Source: Cycas panzhihuaensis (lineage: Eukaryota; Cycadophyta). Taken from it: a DNA stretch of 64,000 nucleotides. Shown here in pieces: positions 57,125 through 64,000 of this stretch (the stretch's first letter is position 1; every line of letters starts with the position of its first letter). The stretch lies in the NCBI GenBank assembly GCA_023213395.1, contig CM041465.1, positions 250,301,741 to 250,365,740 on the forward strand, given 5' to 3'. The notes under the pieces were generated by a model, which ran no database searches, was not told the origin of the DNA, and saw only the letters and a program-made list of their open reading frames with translations. The position numbers and the translations under genes are program-made.

Positions 57125-58945
57125 GGGGGACAATGAAGGAAGCTAGGAGGAAGGGATTGATAACAGGGATTAATCCCACCTTAGGTATAGACAATATAAT
57201 TCATCACTAATTTATAGATGATAACATTATATTAGGGAAGGCCACTGTGGATGAAGCACGAAGAAGGCCTCTAAAGATTTGAGAGAGATATAAACCAGAA
57301 GATAAATCTAGAGAAGAGCAACATCTTTTTTGTAAACACCAAGGAGAGATTGCAAAGAAAGATCTGTAGGATGTTAGAAATGCCCATCTGATCCCTGCCC
57401 TCCACCTATCTAGGATGCCCCTATTTGTAGGAAATATGTCTAGGGAGCTATGGAATCCCATTATTGATTAGATGCAAAGGAAGTCAGTAGGGTTGAAGGG
57501 CTCTGTATTAAGTTAAGTTGGTAGAGTTTAGTTGTTATCTACATCTCTTTAGAGTATCCTAGTATACATGATGTCAATATTTAGGATATCGACTAAAGTT
57601 ATAATGACTTTGGAAGGCATCCAGAAAAGATTCTTATGGTTGGGGGCTGAAGAGAAAGACATGATTCACTTGGTGGCTTGGGAGAAAGTCTACCTCCCTA
57701 GATGGGCTAGTGGACTTAATATTCAGAGCTTGGCCTCTTTTAATAGGGCCTTAGTGGCTAAATTAAGATGGCGATTGGCAAAGGAAGAAGGGAAACAATA
57801 GGAAAGAATTCTCTCCTATAAATATCTTAGGGGAAAGCATTTCTTGAAGGAGCATGTTGAAGTTGCCTCTGGATCACCAATATGGAGAAGCTTGATGCAT
57901 TCAAGACCAATCTTAGCTTCATGACTGAGGTGGAAATTAAGGGATGGTGAAATTATAAACTTCTAGGAGGATGTGTGGTGTAGTGATTCTCAATTAAAAG
58001 GTAGGCCTCACATTGGTCATCTGCAAGTTATTTTCCAGAGAGCTTATAGTAAAAAGGTTAAGAATTATTGGGAGGGGCATGGTTGAGCTAGTTCTTGGAG
58101 AACTTTTGAGGACCTACAAGGGGACCAAGACACAAGGGAGGGTATTACTACACTCAAAAAAGAGATAGACCAATGTTATATCTCCAAAATAATAAGGGAA
58201 AATTCCATAGTATGGGCTCCCTCTCCTTCAAGGGAGTACTCAATGAAGTAGGGGTACCAAGCTATTTGCAAGGATTAGGGGGGCTCTAAGAATTCCATGA
58301 TAAAAGGAGTATGGAAGATGGGTTTAATCTCCAAAGTTACGGTCTTTTGGTGGCTATGTTTAAGAAATAAGATCTTGATGGTGGATAACCTTCAAAAGAG
58401 GGGTTTTGTTATGCTAAATAGGTGTATGTTATGTAAAAAGGAGGAGGAGTCATTGGACCATATTTTTCTCCATTATTCTTTCTCTAGAAAAGTTTGGATG
58501 CTCATATGGACCTAATTTAGGATGGTATGGGTGGTCCCTAGGACTCTTAAAGAATAAGTATTAATGTGGAGGTACCCTTTCAGAAGTAGGATTTTGGGTT
58601 ATGTCTAGAAAAGCACATTGCCAATGTTACTATGGAACCTTTGGAAGGAAAGAAACATAAATTTTTTTTACAAGGAGATGGATGGAGTTAGACTCCATGG
58701 AATTATATGTGTAGCTATTATAGAGTCAGTGAAAATCACAGAAGAGAAGAGCATCACAAACCCAGAGGGAAGTATAATGGAGAGTTGGGTGATAAACAAA
58801 CTTAGAACCACAGTGGAATTGAGAAGAACCTGTACCTGGCATCCTCTATTGGTAAACTGGGTTAAAATAAACTTTGACAAAGCTTCAATAAGTAACCTAG
58901 GAGAGGCTAGAGGGGGTGGTTTATGTAGAAATTTAGAAGGCTAGG
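57125..58945 (+). pseudogene. LINE ORF2 fragment: RT end, zf-RVT, RNase H start
   Basis: Truncated at both ends. Related to LINE 20727-22560 but of another family. FIDDNIILGK (RT catalytic box), YLPT-like ALHLSRMPLFVGNMSREL, MSIFRISTKVIMTLEGIQKR, FLWLGAEEKDMIHL, then zf-RVT (58290-58515: KVTVFWWLCLRNK, MLCKKEEESLDHIFLHY) and the RNase H start (WVKINFDKAS, RGGGLCRNLEG). Stops and frame changes. No A-tail or target duplication seen. Confidence 0.85.
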
Positions 58946-59629
58946 TTATGTTATCTTATAGTAATAAAACTACCTATAGTAAACCCTACATCTACATAAT
59001 AAGCATTAAATAAGATATATTATATTAAAACATAATTTGATACCATGTAGAAATTTAAAGTATTGAGTAAAACTAAATGAGAATGATAGACCTATTTAAC
59101 TTTAGAATAATTAATTTCACTAAACTAAAAATTACATCTCATTCTCATAAATTCCTTTGTGTTTGTAATGAATAACTAGTGCTTATGTATAATCCTAAAA
59201 GGAATATTAATCCCTTATGATCAACACATGTGAGGTGGGTGGCATAACCCCCAATGATTCATTAAACTCATATTCTAAGGATTTAATAATTATTGAAATA
59301 TAATAACAAATAGGGAGGCTCATAACTCAAGGTTATGAGCCACATAAATATTAATTATCAATATAACTAATATTATGAAAATTTAACTTATGGTAAGCCA
59401 TCCCTCGTTAAAACATTTTGTCTTAAAGTATTAAATATTCAAATGGAAATATTTATCTAATATACTATCAAGTTCTAGGAAAGCATCTTCTCTTGGTAGT
59501 CATTTTCATCTCAGTAGATCTTCCTTGATAATCTTGTTATACAATTCCTCGCCACCCCCCCTCTCTCCAATTTTCTAAAATAGTTTGAGGGATAAGTATA
59601 AATTTCCTTTCTTTACCAAGCATTTAAAA
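58946..59629. other. AT-rich sequence with PBS-like motif
   Basis: TTGATACCATG (59039-59049) resembles a minus-strand PBS junction (TGGTATCAA) followed by a TGTAGAAATTT start like that at 54027. It may be a degraded LTR. A C-rich run lies at 59552-59561. Otherwise nothing is seen. Confidence 0.35.
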
Positions 59630-61230
59630 TTTTAATATGGATTAGAATATGTTCTCCAAGTTCCTTTTAGAAGTATGAAAATTATCATGGATTCTAGAAG
59701 ACACTAGTAGTTCTATTGTATAAGCCACTTCACCCATATTTTGTTCAATGTGATGACCTATAGGACTTTGGAGCCAATTTTTCTTCATGGGTTACTTTGA
59801 GAGAAGCCTATTTATAAGCTTTCAATTGCCCATAAACCCAATGTTCTACTTAAAACTCATGTTTTATATGGTTCTTAGTAGCTTGCCCTTTCCTTCAATT
59901 CTTAACTATTATAAAATGTTCCTTTAGGATATAAATAATATCTTAAGATTCCTATAAATAATCCTACACTCTTAAAACTATACTATCATATTAGGGACAT
60001 GGATAGAAGTTTAGTATGTGGAATTATAGTGGGATTTAGCTAGGTAAAGCCATTTTACCCATATATTCTATTTATTTGAAACAAACTCACATAGATAACC
60101 TTTTTCAAAGCTTTTTCACCATTTATATCTAGCCATAAATTTTGGCATGTCAACTAGTACTCATGGATAAAGTGGTCCCCACCTATTTAAATAGATCTTA
60201 TTAGAAATGGCCCATAAACTTTACATCTTAATTATTGATAATTATTTGCAATAACTTATGAAATCCATGAATTTCTTTTATAAAGGATTCTACAATTTAA
60301 GACTCTACTAATTATATCTAGATGTCCTCCTTTATTTATTTCTAAAAGAATGAGTTTTTAATGTTCAAATATATTTAGAAAGTCTTATTAGTAGTGTAGA
60401 ATGTCCTTCCTTGAACATCTGATTCCAAAATTTAGAATCTACCTTCAAATAGGTTCTTCCTTTGTAATAAATGATATCATTCTTCTAATAAAAAATTTCC
60501 ATCAAATGTTGTAATCTTGTGATAAATTGTTGTGTTTGAGGGTTCTTTATGCACTTGGCCTATACCTAAATTATCCAAATGGGTATGACCATAATAACGT
60601 CATTTATTTAAGGGTCATTATCTTAGTGGGAAATATTGTTTACTACCACATCCAATTTATTCTTTTCATATGTAACCTCAAAATTAAAAAATTGGATTTT
60701 ATTGATACATTTATGTTGCTTTAATGATTATACTTTTTTGATTAAAATATACTACAAACTATTATGATCTATCTTTACCATAAATCTACTCTCTAGTAGG
60801 TACTATATCTACTAGTGGAGTGCATACATCATAATTAACATCTCTTTATCATGTGTAAACTTTAATTTCTTTATTGAATTTAATTTCTACCTATTAAAGG
60901 TGATGGAGCAATGATCATATATTAACACTATCCTTAGACATTTATTGTAGGAAATGCATTCTAGTGTGAAAGGTTCTTCAAAATTTGGTGAGCTAAATAT
61001 TAGAATGGAAGTCATGATCTCTTTAAGCTTACAAAAATAATCTTCCACTTATTGGCTGTAATTGAAAGTATATCTTTTAATAAATTAAGGAGGACTTCTG
61101 ATAATTACATATAATTTGTTATGAATCATTTATGGTACCTTGTAAAACTTAAAATTCTCTCAATTTGGTGATGTTTTTAGGAGGGGTCCATTTAGGGATA
61201 ACCTTAGCTTTAACAAGGTCTTCCTAGGCA
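59630..61230 (-). pseudogene. Ty3/gypsy remnant: RT end, RNase H, integrase (minus strand)
   Basis: Read from 61215 leftward: KWTPPKNITKLREF (RT end, usually GLxNYYRRF next), ILIFSSPNFEEPFTLEC, THDKEMLIMMYALH and MVKIDHNSL (RNase H), NFEVTYEKNKLDVVV, YKGRTYLKV (pre-integrase), KWLYLAKSHYNSTY, then GEVAYTIELLVSSRIHDNFH (integrase C-terminus). The motif set fits a chromovirus-like gypsy element; no chromodomain is readable. Many stops and frame changes; the catalytic integrase core is not recognisable. Confidence 0.78.
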
Positions 61231-62451
61231 TCCTCTTTAGATACAGGTATATATCTTCCTGGGCATCCTTCTTATAAAGATTTATATAGTATATATGTAT
61301 TGCATTTGTGTCAAAAGCATAACCCTTAAAATCTATCATTTCCTTAAGATTAATACTAATACAACCTTAACCATATATAATCATTATTACAAAAGTTTAT
61401 CTTATGATAATGGCCTCTAACAAATATTGGGAAGACCACATTGAATTGAAGACTAGAAATTATATGACTATAAAACACTATGTCTAGAATATGGTCCTAA
61501 TAAAATTAAATGATATGGTGGTCATTTAGGTGGATTCATCCAGTCTACTAGATCTTCTGATGCCTTTGGAAAAATATGAGGTAAATTATAAGAATCTAGC
61601 ATCTACTTCATATGTTATTGTATATATTTATCATATTAAGGCACTTCACTTAGACTATTTATGAGGTGTTAGAAAAGATAGAAAAGATGGCCATACATAT
61701 CACCATGGTTAATTCTTTTCTCCAAATCTATGTATTTCTTACAACCATAACTAGTTCATTGATATATTATATCCTTCTAATATAAACTAGGTAGTAATCC
61801 CTATAATTAATAATTCTCTAGTTTTAATATAGGTCATACATTGTTATTATAAGCATGGTATGTGAATTTTTCTATATTCATAAAATATATATCTTTACTA
61901 TTAAAAATAAATGGATCCTTTATTAGAAAGCATGTGTTTCTAATTATTGAGTTAAGAAATGTATACTTTTACTAGTAAGTATTACTAAATAATATTTTTA
62001 TGTAATGCACACACAGATAAAGGGAGAAGATTGGTCATTATAAATAATTAGATTACAAGTTTAAACTATAGGGAGTTGGCCTAATTTTATATATTTTGTC
62101 TTTAAAATAATTTTATTTGTCATTTTTCAAATATTGCCCAAAAAAATCCATAATGAATGCAAAATAAGTGATAACATTAACATCAAATTCCATAACCAAC
62201 CTTTCCTTAGCCACCTACCATGAATAAATACATTCGATTATTGTGGATATATGATCATAAACTACATATCCACTTTTATTATGCTCAATTATAATCATAC
62301 ATCTACACACACACACATAAAGATATTAATATTTTATATAATCAAACAAATTTTATATATATTAAGCTAATGTCCATACATTTAGTTAAGAACCTTGAAT
62401 TATTATTATTTCACATAAAAATACAATCTTACCCATCCAAATACATGCATA
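61231..62451. other. AT-rich sequence
   Basis: No coding potential. A short near-duplicate (CTNGGCATCCT...TA) at about 61220-61285. RT palm sequence expected upstream of the gypsy remnant is not present, so that element is truncated here. Confidence 0.4.
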
Positions 62452-62527
62452 CATACACACACACACACACAGACATAGACACACACACGCACACACGCGC
62501 GCACACACACACACACACATATATATA

Positions 62528-62591
<64 letters not shown>

Positions 62592-62714
62592 TACACACAC
62601 ATGCACATAAATGTTTACCCACATACATATATAAACATGTATGTATATGTGTGTGTGTGTGTACATGTATTCAAGCATGCATGTGGGTATGTATGCATGC
62701 ATGTGCGTGTGCAC

Positions 62715-62753
<39 letters not shown>

Positions 62754-62764
62754 CACACACACAC
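62452..62764. repeat. Compound microsatellite
   Basis: (AC)n at 62455-62518 with interruptions, (AG)28 at 62531-62586, (GT)n at 62648-62662, (TC)17 at 62716-62750, (AC)6 at 62753-62764. Short ORFs reading through it are low-complexity artefacts. Confidence 0.97.
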
Positions 62765-62765
62765 A

Positions 62766-63110
62766 TACACACATAAATATATAGCTCAAGATACAAAGTA
62801 TAACATATGGTTGTAGAGTTATTTACATAGCCAATTATTTAAATATCAAGGTTAATGGTCTAATCTAATTCATTTCATAAATTTTGGTATTAAGGCACAT
62901 TTGAACATAAGAAGAGAAAAGCTTCAACATGACATACTCAGAGCCACCTTTACTAAAGAAGTAACTCTAAAGGATTGTGAGTAAATTAGCATAAAGAATA
63001 CTGAATGTGAAGAAGTTTCTCATATACTGATGGATAAACATGATAGAAAAATCAAGAGGAAGCTATTGAATTCTACCTCGGTCACAAGAATGATAAAAGG
63101 AAAGGGGATA
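62766..63110. other. AT-rich sequence
   Basis: No recognisable gene. Possibly the upstream part of the copia remnant that follows, but no motif supports this. Confidence 0.35.
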
Positions 63111-63230
63111 AATTAGTGTCAAAAATGCATATAAGCCCTACTAAATCATTGTAGAATATAATACTCAGTAGATTAATGTCATAAATGCATCTAATCCCTA
63201 TAAAAGCATTGTAGAAAATAAGATTCTTCA
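63111..63230 (+). repeat. 60-bp tandem duplication
   Basis: 63111-63170 and 63171-63230; about 41 of the first 50 positions agree (AATGCAT, CATTGTAGAA kept). It directly precedes the copia integrase remnant. Confidence 0.8.
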
Positions 63231-63244
63231 CCTAACTAGAATCC

Positions 63245-64000
63245 TTTAAGATTTAAGAAAAAATATTTAGAACAGATAATGCAAGTGAATATATATATCT
63301 AAAGAATTTGAACAATATTTCAAGAATAATGGAATCAAGAGGTAATTCTCTACTCCATATACACCTCAATAAAATAGTGTAATAGAGAAAATGAATTGTA
63401 TTTTAGTTGAAAAGGCCAATTCAATGATGAAGGAAAAGAATGTTGTATACTCATTTTGGGAAGAATCCATTAAAATAGAAGCATACTTGATAAACGAGAG
63501 TATAATAACATAGTCATGATGTTACATTTAAGGATGCATGGATTGATATCAAACCAATAGTTAGTCATCTTAAAATTTTTAGTTATATAATATATATACA
63601 CATACCTAAGGAGAAGAGATAAAAACTTGATGATAAAAATTTAATATAATGAAGTAAGTAAAGCTTACAGGGTTTATGATTTATAAGTAAACAAAGTTCA
63701 CATATCTTGTTATGTGAGTTTTTATGAAGGTAATCATGAGATTGATTTAGACAAAGCAATTGAAGAAAAATGTGAATCAAATTCTTTATATTAGTCTAAT
63801 TCAAAACCATGCACTTTAAGGTAAGTTGATTATAAACTAAAATCTCTAATGATTTATGATTATAAGGAAAGTATTAAAGAAACTCCCATTAATAGTGATG
63901 TGCAAGTAACCTTATAGTAGTTGCCTAAATGGTATTTAAAACCCATTTTAGATGATAAATTATCAAAAATAAATGGGAATGTCTCAAGTGCTTAATGCAA
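63245..64000 (+). pseudogene. Copia integrase remnant, continuing past the right edge
   Basis: FRTDNASEYIYL (LRTDNGGEY core, second Asp), then in shifted frames FNNGI-like NNGIKR, YTPQ*NSVIEKMNCILVEKA (Glu present), HIPKEKR*KLDDKN, VSKAYRVYDL, and near the edge LPKWYLKPILDDKLSK, the usual copia linker to RT. Several frame changes. A third copia family, different from A and B. The rest of the element lies outside the window. Confidence 0.7.

Noticed and set aside
62386-62816. ORFs made of Ser/Leu, Val/Cys or Arg/Glu repeats
   Set aside because: Translations of microsatellite DNA.
1-64000. CRISPR arrays, rRNA genes, host protein genes
   Set aside because: None seen; the tandem repeats lack spacer structure and all protein motifs belong to retroelements or the element-borne antisense gene.

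Overview
This is a repeat-only stretch of a large plant nuclear genome. No host gene was recognised. Retroelement families, plant-type PBSs, a plant L1 with DUF4283/CCHC ORF1 and a C-terminal RNase H, and a Tat-lineage Ty3/gypsy element with an archaeal-like RNase H all point to a land plant. The heavy nesting and strong decay would fit a gymnosperm or another large genome, but the species cannot be named.

Positions 97-51970 form one nest that can be resolved from target-site duplications (TSDs). Copia element A (97-51970, plus, TSD AATAT) is oldest. Copia element B (146-44376, plus, TSD CCTAg/a) inserted into the 5' LTR of A. A full-length L1-type LINE (245-23102, plus, 11-16 bp TSD and A-tail) inserted into the 5' LTR of B. 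A 16.4-kb Tat-type Ty3/gypsy element G1 (564-16941, minus, TSD GATAT) inserted into the LINE 5' region. A second, 13.8-kb member G2 (28512-42272, minus, TSD GTAGC) inserted into the reverse transcriptase of B.

G1 and G2 are the most interesting part. On the minus strand they carry gag and a protease; G1 also has RT, RNase H and integrase, while G2 has lost all three. Both carry a separate archaeal-like RNase H ORF next to the 3' LTR. Between integrase and that RNase H, on the opposite (plus) strand, lies an apparently captured gene. It has its own TATA box, a palindrome-rich leader, a GT-AG intron that keeps frame, a plant-mobile-domain-like segment, an acidic region, a coiled coil and a basic tail. 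Palindromic modules upstream of this gene also occur in the LTRs. Because genomic RNA is made from the other strand, the introns are not removed during retrotransposition.

Outside the nest (51976-64000) the DNA is AT-rich and older: a minus-strand copia remnant (gag to integrase, 54505-55860), an LTR/PBS junction next to it, a LINE fragment (57125-58945), a minus-strand Ty3/gypsy RT-to-integrase remnant (59630-61230), a compound microsatellite (62452-62764), and a copia integrase remnant running off the right edge (63245-64000). Nearly all coding regions are pseudogenes. Stops are mainly TAG/TAA at former CAG/CAA/TGG codons, which fits cytosine deamination in methylated, silenced chromatin.
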